Shown here: positions 1 through 7,659 of the stretch, piece after piece
Layout: each line of letters opens with the position of its first letter
Position numbering within the stretch: the stretch's first letter is position 1
Assembly (NCBI GenBank): GCA_017935905.1
Contig: JAGBGO010000076.1
Span: 1-51,699, forward strand
From: Clostridia bacterium
GTDB lineage: Bacteria > Bacillota > Clostridia > UBA1212 > UBA1255
Direction: 5' to 3'
DNA length: 51,699 nt
The notes under the pieces: model-generated
What the model saw: the letters and a program-made list of their open reading frames with translations, nothing else
Databases searched by the model: none
Told to the model about the DNA's origin: nothing
Position numbers and translations under genes: made by a program

Positions 1-429
1 CTGAATATTGGCGGCGGCAACGTTGAGCTCAAGCGCACCGATTTGTCCCAGGATATTGCAATTTACAATATTTATTCCCAAATCATACCGGAAACCGACG
101 TACTGGAAATTTACGAAAGTGCAGCGGTACAATGGGGCATGATTGACAAACCGGTATCCACGCCAACAGCTAAACCGACGCAAGCACCCACGGAAGTCCC
201 CACGGAAGTGCCTACGGAGATTCCTACGGAAAGCGCCACAGAAGCAGCTACACAGGCGCCGGATGCTACGGAGTCTATCACTGAGAGTGCAGAACCCGCG
301 GATCCTACCGCTGCACCCAAAAAAGACGGCGGCTCCAATACGGTTGTCGTTGTTGCCATTGTTGCAGCCGTAGTGGTAATCGGTGGCGGTATTGCAGCCG
401 GCATTATTTTAACCAAAAAGAAAAAATAG
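1..429 (+). CDS. C-terminal part of a LamG-like surface protein (5' truncated)
   Basis: The reading frame is open from the first base, so the gene starts upstream of the window; 142 residues are visible. They comprise the end of a LamG/concanavalin-like domain, a Pro/Thr/Glu-rich linker with PTE-type repeats (about residues 55-105), one hydrophobic membrane segment and a short lysine tail. No LPXTG-type motif is visible, so anchoring is probably by the transmembrane segment. The stretch is nearly identical to the C-terminus of the protein at 2901-3971, from the end of the LamG domain through the tail, so the two are recent tandem paralogues. The lipoprotein gene at 440 follows after 10 bases, suggesting co-transcription. 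Ligand unknown; the fold suggests glycan binding (inference). Confidence 0.8.
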   Translation: MNIGGGNVELKRTDLSQDIAIYNIYSQIIPETDVLEIYESAAVQWGMIDKPVSTPTAKPTQAPTEVPTEVPTEIPTESATEAATQAPDATESITESAEPADPTAAPKKDGGSNTVVVVAIVAAVVVIGGGIAAGIILTKKKK

Positions 430-439
430 GAGTTATTCT

Positions 440-1522
440 ATGAAACGATTGAAACGTTTGCTATCTTTAAGTCTGATGATGTTGCTCAGTGTGGGGCTGT
501 TTGCCTGCGGCGAACCGCAACCGGGAGAAGGTGAACAAGTATCCCATTTTCCCGATGCGGCTACGCCCACGGTTGTACCCACCGCAGCACCGACGACGGA
601 AAGCGCTCTGGCTACGCAGATACCTTCTACGCAGACGCCTGCGACACAAAAACCTACGAATGCGCCTACACAAAGTCCTGCGACGGACGGGAGCGCCGTA
701 CTTTACCAAATTCCCGGAAAATACGACGTATCTATGGCGTACGTGATTCAAACCAGCGATCACAAAATCATCGTGGTAGATGGCGGGGAAGCAAATGCAG
801 ACAAGTACAATGACACGCGGGAAGATTTCCTGCAATTGGTTAGAACGCTTACCGGTGAGCAGGTTCCTACCATTGACGCATGGTTTATTACCCATTGTCA
901 TCGGGATCACATCGGTGTGTTTAACGAGTTGATGAAGGGGAATGAACCTCAATGCAAGGTGAAGAACGTTTATTATAATTTCCCGTCCAGAGATTGGATG
1001 CTGCAACAAAATGTTTTGGAAACCTACGAGAACTTTATGTCCGCATTAAAGAACTGCGACAACGAGGTTGTTGTTCAATTAGGCGACGTAATCCCGGTAG
1101 GAAATGTGTCTATGGAGGTTATGTTGGTTCCGGATCCTACCATTACGTCTAATGGTGTAAATGAAAGCAGTGTTGTTTTCCGTGCTGCCATCGGCCAGCA
1201 GACGGTACTGTTTTTGGGAGATCTGGGAACAGCCAGCGGCACTCGATTGTATCGCGAGCACCGAAATAAATTGCAAAGTGACGTTGTACAAATGGCCCAC
1301 CACGGGTCGTACGGTGTAACGGACGTTATTTACCGCTACATCAATCCGAAAGTTTGTTTATGGCCTGACGTTGAGTTTATGTGGGATGAGGATCGGAATA
1401 ACGCCGGTAATTTTACCATTATTAAGACTTACAATTATTTGCAGACGCTTAATAAGAATATTAAGCACTACAAGGCCAGTGAAGGAAGCGTACTGAAATT
1501 AGAGTTTCCGTTAGATATTTAA
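440..1522 (+). CDS. Metallo-beta-lactamase-fold lipoprotein (ComEC C-domain-like hydrolase)
   Basis: 360 residues. A lipoprotein signal peptide ends in a lipobox with Cys23 (LFAC), so the mature protein should be membrane-anchored outside the cell. A Pro/Thr-rich linker occupies about residues 40-83. The catalytic domain carries the metallo-beta-lactamase motif THCHRDHIG (His152, His154, Asp156, His157), then FLGDLG and MAHHGSYG, the arrangement known from the ComEC/Rec2 C-terminal hydrolase family. The natural substrate is unknown; phosphodiester or nucleotide hydrolysis is plausible for this branch. A TAGGAGT ribosome binding site at 427-433 supports the start. A strong terminator follows at 1570. 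Confidence 0.8.
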   Translation: MKRLKRLLSLSLMMLLSVGLFACGEPQPGEGEQVSHFPDAATPTVVPTAAPTTESALATQIPSTQTPATQKPTNAPTQSPATDGSAVLYQIPGKYDVSMAYVIQTSDHKIIVVDGGEANADKYNDTREDFLQLVRTLTGEQVPTIDAWFITHCHRDHIGVFNELMKGNEPQCKVKNVYYNFPSRDWMLQQNVLETYENFMSALKNCDNEVVVQLGDVIPVGNVSMEVMLVPDPTITSNGVNESSVVFRAAIGQQTVLFLGDLGTASGTRLYREHRNKLQSDVVQMAHHGSYGVTDVIYRYINPKVCLWPDVEFMWDEDRNNAGNFTIIKTYNYLQTLNKNIKHYKASEGSVLKLEFPLDI

Positions 1523-1533
1523 CGCAGTATACA

Positions 1534-1605
1534 ACTCTTTTCTATTCTTAAAATACACTCCTCAAAAGTAAAAGGGTCGCACGCGGCCCTTTTATTTTTT
1601 ATGAT
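1534..1605 (+). repeat. Duplicated intergenic block, copy 1 (contains terminator)
   Basis: About 70 bases here recur at 3980-4048 with a one-base indel. The block comprises a T-rich lead, a shared stretch with CACTCCTC, the hairpin and its T-run. The copies follow different genes (the MBL lipoprotein here, the LamG paralogue at the second site), consistent with segmental duplication of the surface-protein region. Confidence 0.9.
1570..1600 (+). terminator. Rho-independent terminator after the MBL lipoprotein
   Basis: AAAAGGG pairs with CCCTTTT and the stem extends inwards by a T-G wobble and two GC pairs to 10 base pairs with a four-base loop. A T-rich run follows directly. Confidence 0.93.
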
Positions 1606-1697
1606 TTTTTTTATGGAAAATGGTGAATTTTCTCCAAGAAAAAATGTCTAAAATTATACATTTATCGGCTTTTTTGGTATTTACATATCAGTAAAAG

Positions 1698-1725
1698 GTT
1701 CATAAAATATGTATAACGTATGAAC
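1698..1725. promoter_or_regulatory. Inverted repeat upstream of the LamG protein gene
   Basis: GTTCATA at 1698-1704 and TATGAAC at 1719-1725 form a perfect 7-base inverted repeat in the AT-rich 295-base gap between 1522 and 1818. It sits about 90 bases before the start codon and could be an operator; no cognate regulator is evident. The rest of the gap is AT-rich, and I see no gene in it. Confidence 0.4.
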
Positions 1726-1817
1726 AAATTATATGAATTAGCTTATCAAAAAATTGAACGTTGTTTATATGTGGGTGGCTGGTACAAACTACAAAATTAT
1801 TTTAGGAGGTAAATTTT

Positions 1818-2864
1818 ATGAGAAAAAGTTTATGTTTCATGCTTGCATTGGTCGTACTTGCTTGTGGCTTGTTTACGATTCCTGTTGCGGCATCTTCAAC
1901 TGCACTTACGCCCAATGGGTTTGCGTTGAAGATTGATGACAACAACCAAGTGTCCAATGGCGTTGGTTCCAATGTTTATCTTCTTTCTGAGAAGAATGGT
2001 GTTCCGACTGTTGGTACCGATGCAGAAAGCGGCAATAAGTATTTGAAAATCACCAAGACGGAGAATAAGGCGCTTACTTATTCTATGTATAGCGCCGGCG
2101 CAGGTAATCAAGCAGGCTTATTCTGGAAGTATTTTTGGAACTTCCAAAACAGTGCCAATAACGATACTAGTTTCACTTGGGAATTTCTTGTACGGATGCC
2201 TGCTATGAATTCTACACCTAACGATTTTGCAAATGTGTTTGGCTATCGTGCCGGGGAGGGTGGATTTGGTTTCCGTATTGGAAATACACAGGGTCAGCTT
2301 GTTTTTGGTAGTGGAAAGACCGGTAATGCATTCATAGGATCTCAGCTTATTGCACTTAGCTTCCCTATGGAAGCAAATGAGTGGTATCATTGCGTTTTGA
2401 CTTATGATTATACCAATAAGATTATGAATGCATACGTAAATGGCGAAGCTCTTAAAGATGGAAACAATGCAACCGATATTGCTGTAGATTGGTTTGTTGC
2501 TGCACCGTACAACTGGAGTTCTGCTGAAATGGGAATCGGAATTGCGCCTGAACATTCCGCTGTTGTTTTCGATAGCGATATCGGTATGTACAACTTCTCG
2601 GAATACAGTGTAGATGCAAACGAAGCTGCACAGCTTTGGGCAAAGGCAGACAATCAATGGAAATTGACACCTGCTCAACCTACACCCAGTGCAACGCCCA
2701 GCGCTACACCTAGCACAACACCCAGTGCAACGCCTAGTGCTACCCAGACTCCGGTTGTACCTCAGCCGCCTACGGGTGACGCAGGCATTGTGATTGCCGG
2801 TCTCGTTCTTTTGGTTGGCGTCGGCGTCGTAATGTTCGTTCGCAAACGTAAGATTACAGAGTGA
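1818..2864 (+). CDS. LamG-like surface protein with a PPTG-type sortase signal
   Basis: 348 residues. A signal peptide (about residues 1-26, ending near AAS) precedes a LamG/concanavalin-like beta-sandwich (about 45-280; compare LPMEANEWYH-type and AYVNGE motifs shared with its neighbours). A Pro/Ser/Thr linker of TPSA-type repeats follows (about 285-312), then QPPTGD, a hydrophobic segment and a KRK tail. QPPTG fits the xPxTG pattern of sortase substrates with Q in place of L, so covalent wall anchoring is likely but not certain. The ribosome binding site AGGAGGT lies at 1804-1810. It is a more distant relative of the flanking LamG proteins. Asn-Val pairs here often use AAT-GTN, unlike most genes in the window. 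Confidence 0.75.
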   Translation: MRKSLCFMLALVVLACGLFTIPVAASSTALTPNGFALKIDDNNQVSNGVGSNVYLLSEKNGVPTVGTDAESGNKYLKITKTENKALTYSMYSAGAGNQAGLFWKYFWNFQNSANNDTSFTWEFLVRMPAMNSTPNDFANVFGYRAGEGGFGFRIGNTQGQLVFGSGKTGNAFIGSQLIALSFPMEANEWYHCVLTYDYTNKIMNAYVNGEALKDGNNATDIAVDWFVAAPYNWSSAEMGIGIAPEHSAVVFDSDIGMYNFSEYSVDANEAAQLWAKADNQWKLTPAQPTPSATPSATPSTTPSATPSATQTPVVPQPPTGDAGIVIAGLVLLVGVGVVMFVRKRKITE

Positions 2865-2900
2865 TAGTTTGTTTATAGTAACATAAAAGGAGCTATGGAT

Positions 2901-3971
2901 ATGAAAAAAACAATTTCAGTTATATTATCCCTTATAATTGTTTTGATGATGGAAATGTCCGCATTGCCTGTAGCGGCAACGGAGTATTATCCGGATTTGT
3001 TGGAAACCGTTTTTGAGGACGGTACAGCATACAATTTTACAACGGGTTCGGATATTGAACCGGAGAAGGATATTGTTACAGTATGGGATGAAACGGCACA
3101 AGCCTATTTCTTGCGTACGTCTAAAGCGGATCCTACCAATTATTTGGTTTCGAAGGAAGCAACAGATGCACTTGCCAGAATGATTTTGGTGCAAAAACTT
3201 CAAGAACCGGATTTGGATTTAAGTTTTGCATGGGAATTTATGGTGCGTCTTCCTGAAATGCCGGAAACTATGACGTTTGGCAGTGGCTATTTTGCTTCCG
3301 GTGGATTTACCTTCTGTGCGGATGCAAATTATGGTTATTTTTTGGTTCAATCTGCGACCAGTGATGCCGATGCTCAAAATCTTTATTTACAGTTTCCTAT
3401 GGAAGCCAATAAATGGTATCACTGTTTTTTGATTTATGATGATTTTGAACAACAATTTTACGCGTATGTAAATGGCGCTCGAATCAAAGCAAAAGACAGT
3501 AATAATGATTATGTTTCGGTAAATCCTTTCAGATTGTCCTATTTGTGGCATCACGGTTTACAAATTGGCGGCAGTAATATCGAGTACAAGCGTGTAGATC
3601 TTTCTCAGGATATTGCAATTTGCAACATTTATTCTCAAATTGTACCGGAGACTGACGTACTGGAAATTTACGAAAGCGCAGCGGTACAATGGGGTATGAT
3701 TGACAAACCGGTATCCACGCCAACTGCTAAACCGACGCAGGCGCCCACGGAAGCCCCCACGGAAGTGCCTACGGAAATTCCTACGGAAAGCGCCACAGAA
3801 GCGCCGGATGCTACGGAGTCTATTACGGAGAGTGCAGAACCTGCGGATCCTACCGCTGCGCCCAAAAAAGACGGCGGCTCCAACACAGTTGTAGTTATTG
3901 CCATTATTGCAGCCGTATTGGTCATCGGTGGCGGTATTGCAGCCGGCATTATTTTCACTAAGAAGAAATAA
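2901..3971 (+). CDS. LamG-like surface protein, membrane-anchored paralogue
   Basis: 356 residues from the second of two close ATG codons. AAAGGAG at 2886-2892 is 8 bases from 2901 but only 2 from the ATG at 2895, so 2901 is preferred. A signal peptide ending near VAATE is followed by a LamG-like domain (to about residue 255), a Pro/Thr/Glu linker, a C-terminal membrane helix and a KKK tail. The C-terminal 130 or so residues are almost identical to the protein truncated at the left edge of the window, apart from a small deletion in the linker repeats. No sortase motif is present. Role inferred: exposed carbohydrate-binding or adhesive protein. Confidence 0.78.
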   Translation: MKKTISVILSLIIVLMMEMSALPVAATEYYPDLLETVFEDGTAYNFTTGSDIEPEKDIVTVWDETAQAYFLRTSKADPTNYLVSKEATDALARMILVQKLQEPDLDLSFAWEFMVRLPEMPETMTFGSGYFASGGFTFCADANYGYFLVQSATSDADAQNLYLQFPMEANKWYHCFLIYDDFEQQFYAYVNGARIKAKDSNNDYVSVNPFRLSYLWHHGLQIGGSNIEYKRVDLSQDIAICNIYSQIVPETDVLEIYESAAVQWGMIDKPVSTPTAKPTQAPTEAPTEVPTEIPTESATEAPDATESITESAEPADPTAAPKKDGGSNTVVVIAIIAAVLVIGGGIAAGIIFTKKK

Positions 3972-3979
3972 TAGAGGAA

Positions 3980-4048
3980 ACTCTTTTCTATTCTAAAATA
4001 CACTCCTCAAAAGTAAAAGGGTCGCACGCGGCCCTTTTATTTTTATGA
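3980..4048 (+). repeat. Duplicated intergenic block, copy 2 (contains terminator)
   Basis: Second copy of the block at 1534-1605, one base shorter in the lead. Together with the near-identical protein tails it marks the boundaries of a tandem duplication. Confidence 0.9.
4015..4045 (+). terminator. Rho-independent terminator after the LamG paralogue
   Basis: Same 10-base-pair stem and T-rich run as at 1570; AAAAGGG 4015-4021 pairs with CCCTTTT 4032-4038. Confidence 0.93.
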
Positions 4049-4060
4049 TGTTGCCGGATT

Positions 4061-4123
4061 GCGGTATGTAAAAAGGCGTTTTGAAGTATGTAACATACCG
4101 CAAAATGGATGTTTACATACGCC
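4061..4123. repeat. Intergenic cluster of the word GTATGTAA in alternating orientation
   Basis: GCGGTATG at 4061-4068 and CATACCGC at 4094-4101 form a perfect inverted repeat. GTATGTAA occurs again at 4086-4093, and its complement TTACATAC at 4113-4120. Four copies within 63 bases, in a gap with no gene. Confidence 0.7.
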
Positions 4124-4143
4124 CCGCCGCCGTCCAAAAGATA

Positions 4144-4172
4144 TTGAAAAAAACAGCTCGATGTGGTATATA
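4144..4172 (+). promoter_or_regulatory. Predicted promoter of the acyl-carrier operon
   Basis: TTGAAA (4144-4149), a 17-base spacer, and TATATA (4167-4172); an overlapping TATAAT lies at 4171. About 70 bases before the first start codon of the operon. Confidence 0.55.
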
Positions 4173-4243
4173 TAATTTAGTCTGAAACAGACAAAATCGC
4201 ATTGCAATCAACAATGAACCAGAACATCAAAGGAAAGATATTC

Positions 4244-4909
4244 ATGCAGCCAAAGAAACGGGGCAAATTTCGGCCATTTTACAATTTTTGCTATGATTTT
4301 GTGTATATAACAGGCGTGCTCCCTGCGCTGCTTTGGTTGCGGCCCAAGATTCATTATCCCTTTGGGAAACCCAACAAAAGGGGTGGGCTGTTGGTACTGG
4401 CAAATCATCATACGATGATTGATCCTATTTTGATTCAGATAGCTTTTCCGTTTCGAAGAATGAATAGCATTGCTTCGAAAGACTTGTTTGACACGCCGCT
4501 TAAAGCATGGTTTTTTGACTTGATGCATTGTATTAAGATTGATAAAGATAATTTTGCCCTTTCTTCCTTTCACGAAATCGTGCAAAGGTTGGAGGAAAAG
4601 AAATTGGTGCTGATATTCCCTGAAGGAGGCGTGCACGCCCATCAAGGAAATGAAATTCATACGTTTAAATCCGGCGTGGTACTCATGGCCCATCGTTCCG
4701 GGGCACCGGTGATTCCCCTATACGTGGTACAAAGGCAGAAATGGTGGAAACGTCAGCAAATGGTTATGGGGCAAGCCATTGACGTAAAGGCAATGCTGGG
4801 GAAAATCCCTACGGTAGACACCATTGCTTCCGTTAGTGACGTATTACGAGAAAAGGAAATAGAACTTCGTACGTATTATGAAAATATTGGAAAGGAAAAC
4901 TACTTATGA
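4244..4909 (+). CDS. PlsC-like 1-acylglycerol-3-phosphate acyltransferase
   Basis: 221 residues. It carries the glycerolipid acyltransferase signature NHHTMIDP (the NHxxxxD catalytic motif, about residues 54-61) and FPEGG (about 127-131), and is likely membrane-associated. Family members transfer an acyl group from acyl-ACP or acyl-CoA to a lysophosphatidate-type acceptor. Upstream in-frame TTG (4202) and ATG (4214) codons exist, but AAAGGAAA at 4229-4236 lies 7 bases before 4244, so that start is preferred. The stop overlaps the next start by 4 bases (ATGA). Linked to its own ligase and carrier protein, it probably serves a dedicated lipid rather than bulk phospholipid synthesis (inference). 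Confidence 0.85.
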   Translation: MQPKKRGKFRPFYNFCYDFVYITGVLPALLWLRPKIHYPFGKPNKRGGLLVLANHHTMIDPILIQIAFPFRRMNSIASKDLFDTPLKAWFFDLMHCIKIDKDNFALSSFHEIVQRLEEKKLVLIFPEGGVHAHQGNEIHTFKSGVVLMAHRSGAPVIPLYVVQRQKWWKRQQMVMGQAIDVKAMLGKIPTVDTIASVSDVLREKEIELRTYYENIGKENYL

Positions 4910-6408
4910 ATGAGAAATTTAGAAAGTATACCGATGAAGAAACTTTTTCAAAAATTGTCAGTTTCCCCTGTATTGCGGCGATGTGGGAAGACCGTGTTGC
5001 CACCTATGGGGATAGGGTGGCGATTGTAGACGGTGAGACGTACACCTATGCGCAACTGGATGCAGATGTGTCCGCTTTTCGCGGTGTGCTTGCGGAAAAA
5101 GGCGTTCAACCCGGCTCCTTAATCGGTATTTTCTGTCCCAACTCATACGGATTTGTGAAAGCGTATCTGGCTGCCACCACGATGGGTGTGCCGGCGGTTT
5201 TGATGCCCACCCATTTAGATGAAATGACTGTGTTTGGCATTGCCTCCAAATTTGGAATGAAAGCAGTGGTATACGACATGTCCTTGGAAGCGAAAGTCGC
5301 CCTGCTACGCGAAAAGAATCCTGCTGTAGCACTGATTCCTTCTTCTGAAACTACAGAGAAAACGATGCCTGCCGTGCACATTGGAGAAGAATTCCCTGCG
5401 GCGATCTTATTTACCGGCGGTACAACAGGAAAGAGCAAAGGCGCAAAATTAAGTCACAAAGCCATTCTTGCCGGCACGATGAACGGTTGCTACGGTATCC
5501 GTGAAATCTTCTGTCAACGGTATTTGTTGGTGTTGCCCCTGACTCACGTATTTGGATTGATTCGAAATTTGATGACGTCCCTTTACACCGGAAGCGCCCT
5601 ATATATTTGCCGAAACAACAAAGATATGTTCCGGGATACCGCCGTGTTCAAACCCACCATTATGGTATTGGTTCCGGCACTTGCGGAAATGGCGCTGAAT
5701 TTATCTCGCCAGTTTGGTCGCAACATGTGGGGACCGGACTTGAAGACGATTATTTGCGGTGCGGCACCTGTGGCACCGTATTTGGTGCAGGAATATCATA
5801 AAATCGGCGTAACGCTGCTTCCCGGTTACGGACTTACGGAATCTGCCAACTTAGTCAGCGGAAATCCGGAAGCCCTTGCAAAACCGGAATCCGTGGGACT
5901 GATGTATGACGGTATGGAATACAAAATCGTAGACGGCGAGTTGTGGCTGAAGGGCATCAATATGATGGATGGCTACGTAACGCCGGAGGACAATGCCGTT
6001 GCCTACGAAGACGGCTATTTCAAAACCGGCGATTTAGTACGGATCGACGACGAGGGATTCTTGTACATTACCGGCCGTCTAAAAGAAATTATCGTACTTG
6101 CCAGCGGTGAGAACGTATCTCCGGCAGAATTAGAAGTTAAGTTCTGCGGAATTGACGTCATTTCCGACTGTTTGGTGTACGACGAGGACGGGAAACGATT
6201 GGTACTGGAAATTTTGCCCCGTATGACCCGGGTGAAAGAGTTAGGAATCGAGGATTTATACGGTTACGTCAAGGCGGAAGTCGATAAAATCAACAGCACG
6301 TTGCCGCCTTTTGAACAGATTACAAAAATTGTGATTCGGGATACGGATTTTGTCCGGACCCCGGCGATGAAGATTGCGAGGAACTTAAATGGCAATGTCA
6401 AGAAATGA
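4906..6408 (+). CDS. AMP-forming acyl-CoA/acyl-ACP synthetase (ANL superfamily)
   Basis: 500 residues, full length for the family. Motifs in order: the phosphate-binding loop TGGTTGKSKG (about 171-180), LPLTHVFG, the adenylation motif GYGLTESA (about 311), GDLVRIDDEG and the hinge GRLKEII. A C-terminal lysine in PAMKIAR matches the catalytic lysine of adenylating enzymes. It should activate a carboxylic acid as an acyl-adenylate and load it on a thiol. With an ACP gene overlapping its 3' end, the acceptor is most likely that carrier protein. It overlaps the preceding gene by 4 bases and the ACP gene by 20, indicating translational coupling. The acid used cannot be read from sequence. Confidence 0.88.
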   Translation: MNEKFRKYTDEETFSKIVSFPCIAAMWEDRVATYGDRVAIVDGETYTYAQLDADVSAFRGVLAEKGVQPGSLIGIFCPNSYGFVKAYLAATTMGVPAVLMPTHLDEMTVFGIASKFGMKAVVYDMSLEAKVALLREKNPAVALIPSSETTEKTMPAVHIGEEFPAAILFTGGTTGKSKGAKLSHKAILAGTMNGCYGIREIFCQRYLLVLPLTHVFGLIRNLMTSLYTGSALYICRNNKDMFRDTAVFKPTIMVLVPALAEMALNLSRQFGRNMWGPDLKTIICGAAPVAPYLVQEYHKIGVTLLPGYGLTESANLVSGNPEALAKPESVGLMYDGMEYKIVDGELWLKGINMMDGYVTPEDNAVAYEDGYFKTGDLVRIDDEGFLYITGRLKEIIVLASGENVSPAELEVKFCGIDVISDCLVYDEDGKRLVLEILPRMTRVKELGIEDLYGYVKAEVDKINSTLPPFEQITKIVIRDTDFVRTPAMKIARNLNGNVKK

Positions 6409-6649
6409 AATTATTCAAAAATTAGTAGAAGTAATGGCAATGACCATGCCGGATACAAACCTTGATCTTGCAAACTTGCGGGAAGATATGACGTTGGTAG
6501 GCGATTTGGGCCTTTCTTCTGTGGGCGTGCTGTATAATGTCATCGCCATTGAGGAATTTTTCAACATCCGTTTCGATGACATTGGTTTTGCGGATCTGAA
6601 AACGGTGGGCGAGGTCGTCGATTACATAGAGAAAAAAATCAACGTATGA
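6389..6649 (+). CDS. Dedicated acyl carrier protein
   Basis: 86 residues, acidic, with typical four-helix ACP spacing. The attachment region reads DLGLSSVGVL: Ser44 is the probable phosphopantetheine site, and the usual DSL triad is LSS/V here, a deviation from housekeeping AcpP. GAGGAA at 6378-6383 can serve ATG 6389 or ATG 6395 (two residues shorter). It overlaps the ligase by 20 bases and the phosphopantetheinyl transferase fusion by 4 bases. That order (ligase, carrier, carrier-modifying enzyme) argues that the downstream protein converts this ACP to its holo form. Confidence 0.88.
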   Translation: MAMSRNEIIQKLVEVMAMTMPDTNLDLANLREDMTLVGDLGLSSVGVLYNVIAIEEFFNIRFDDIGFADLKTVGEVVDYIEKKINV

Positions 6650-7644
6650 AATGGGTATCGAAAACGCCGGAATCGGGCGATATGGTGCGGGTCAAATTAG
6701 GCACCATCTATCACTTTGGTATTTTTGTGTCGGAAACAGAAATTATCCAGTTCGGATTAGCACCGGGGGTTCGCGGATTGCTGCCGGACTGCGAAGTGGA
6801 GGTTCTGGCGTCCGATTTGCGTACCTTTTTGGCAGGCGGCATTTTGGAAGTCTGCGTATTTGAACCACAGGAACGGCAAAAACATCGCACGCCCCAGGCG
6901 GTTATCGCCTGTGCCCGTCAGCGCATCGGGGAGCGCGGCTATCATATTCTCTATAATAATTGCGAGCATTTTGCCAATGAATGTTTATCCGGTGAACATA
7001 TTTGTCACCAGGCAGACGACGTTCGGGCTATGTTTCGAAATTTACCGGTGGTGGACGTTTACGTGGCAGAAATGCCGGGTGACGCGAAAATGCCGCCTCT
7101 TTCCTGCACTTTGCGCCAAGAAGACGTGGAACGTGTGTCTTCGCCGGAATTGCGCCGCCAAAAATACTTTGTATGGAAATTGTTGGAATACGCATTGGAG
7201 CGAAGCTTTGGGTTCAAAAACCGGGATTTGACGTTTCGCAAAGAGGGGGATCGCTTTGTCTGTGATCGCGCTTATTTTTCTTTATCCCACGACGGAGATG
7301 CCTTGGCGGTGGCTGTAAGCCGAGCCCCGGTAGGTGTAGACGTGCAGCGAATTGCGCATCGTCATACGGATTCCTTGGCAGAGCGCACTTTGAATGGGGA
7401 AGAACTGGCATTTTACACACAGCTCTCGGAAGATGAAAAAACGCACTTCTTCTACCGCACCTGGTCCTCGAAAGAAGCATTGTTCAAAGCGGCACAAAAA
7501 GACGTATTTATCCCGAAAGAGCAGAATACTTTCCGGGAAAACGTGAAAAACTATGAAACGTCTATCGGTGGCCAAACTTTCTATTTGTCTGTAGCCACTC
7601 AAACACCGGATCGCATCCGCTTCTATGAAAATATCCGATTGTAA
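6646..7644 (+). CDS. LRAT-like acyltransferase fused to Sfp-type 4'-phosphopantetheinyl transferase
   Basis: 332 residues, two domains. The N-terminal half (about 1-125) matches the LRAT/NlpC-P60-like family: GDMVRVKLG, then YHFGIF with His23 as candidate catalytic base, and NNCEHFANEC with Cys106 in the hallmark NCEHF motif. Such domains form a thioester with an acyl chain and pass it to an amine or hydroxyl. The C-terminal half (about 165-332) is an Sfp-type phosphopantetheinyl transferase: FSLSHDG (211-217), GVDVQ (230-234; Glu is more common than Gln at the last place) and WSSKEALFK (273-281). The 4-base overlap with the ACP gene supports ACP as partner of both halves. I do not know a characterised protein with this architecture. 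The product is inferred to be an acylated lipid or N-acyl compound. Confidence 0.82.
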   Translation: MKWVSKTPESGDMVRVKLGTIYHFGIFVSETEIIQFGLAPGVRGLLPDCEVEVLASDLRTFLAGGILEVCVFEPQERQKHRTPQAVIACARQRIGERGYHILYNNCEHFANECLSGEHICHQADDVRAMFRNLPVVDVYVAEMPGDAKMPPLSCTLRQEDVERVSSPELRRQKYFVWKLLEYALERSFGFKNRDLTFRKEGDRFVCDRAYFSLSHDGDALAVAVSRAPVGVDVQRIAHRHTDSLAERTLNGEELAFYTQLSEDEKTHFFYRTWSSKEALFKAAQKDVFIPKEQNTFRENVKNYETSIGGQTFYLSVATQTPDRIRFYENIRL

Positions 7645-7659
7645 GCAGGGAGGGAGAAT

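Noticed and set aside
1754..1936. Overlapping plus-strand frame at the start of the LamG gene
   Set aside because: Wrong frame relative to the signal peptide and the AGGAGGT site; no features.
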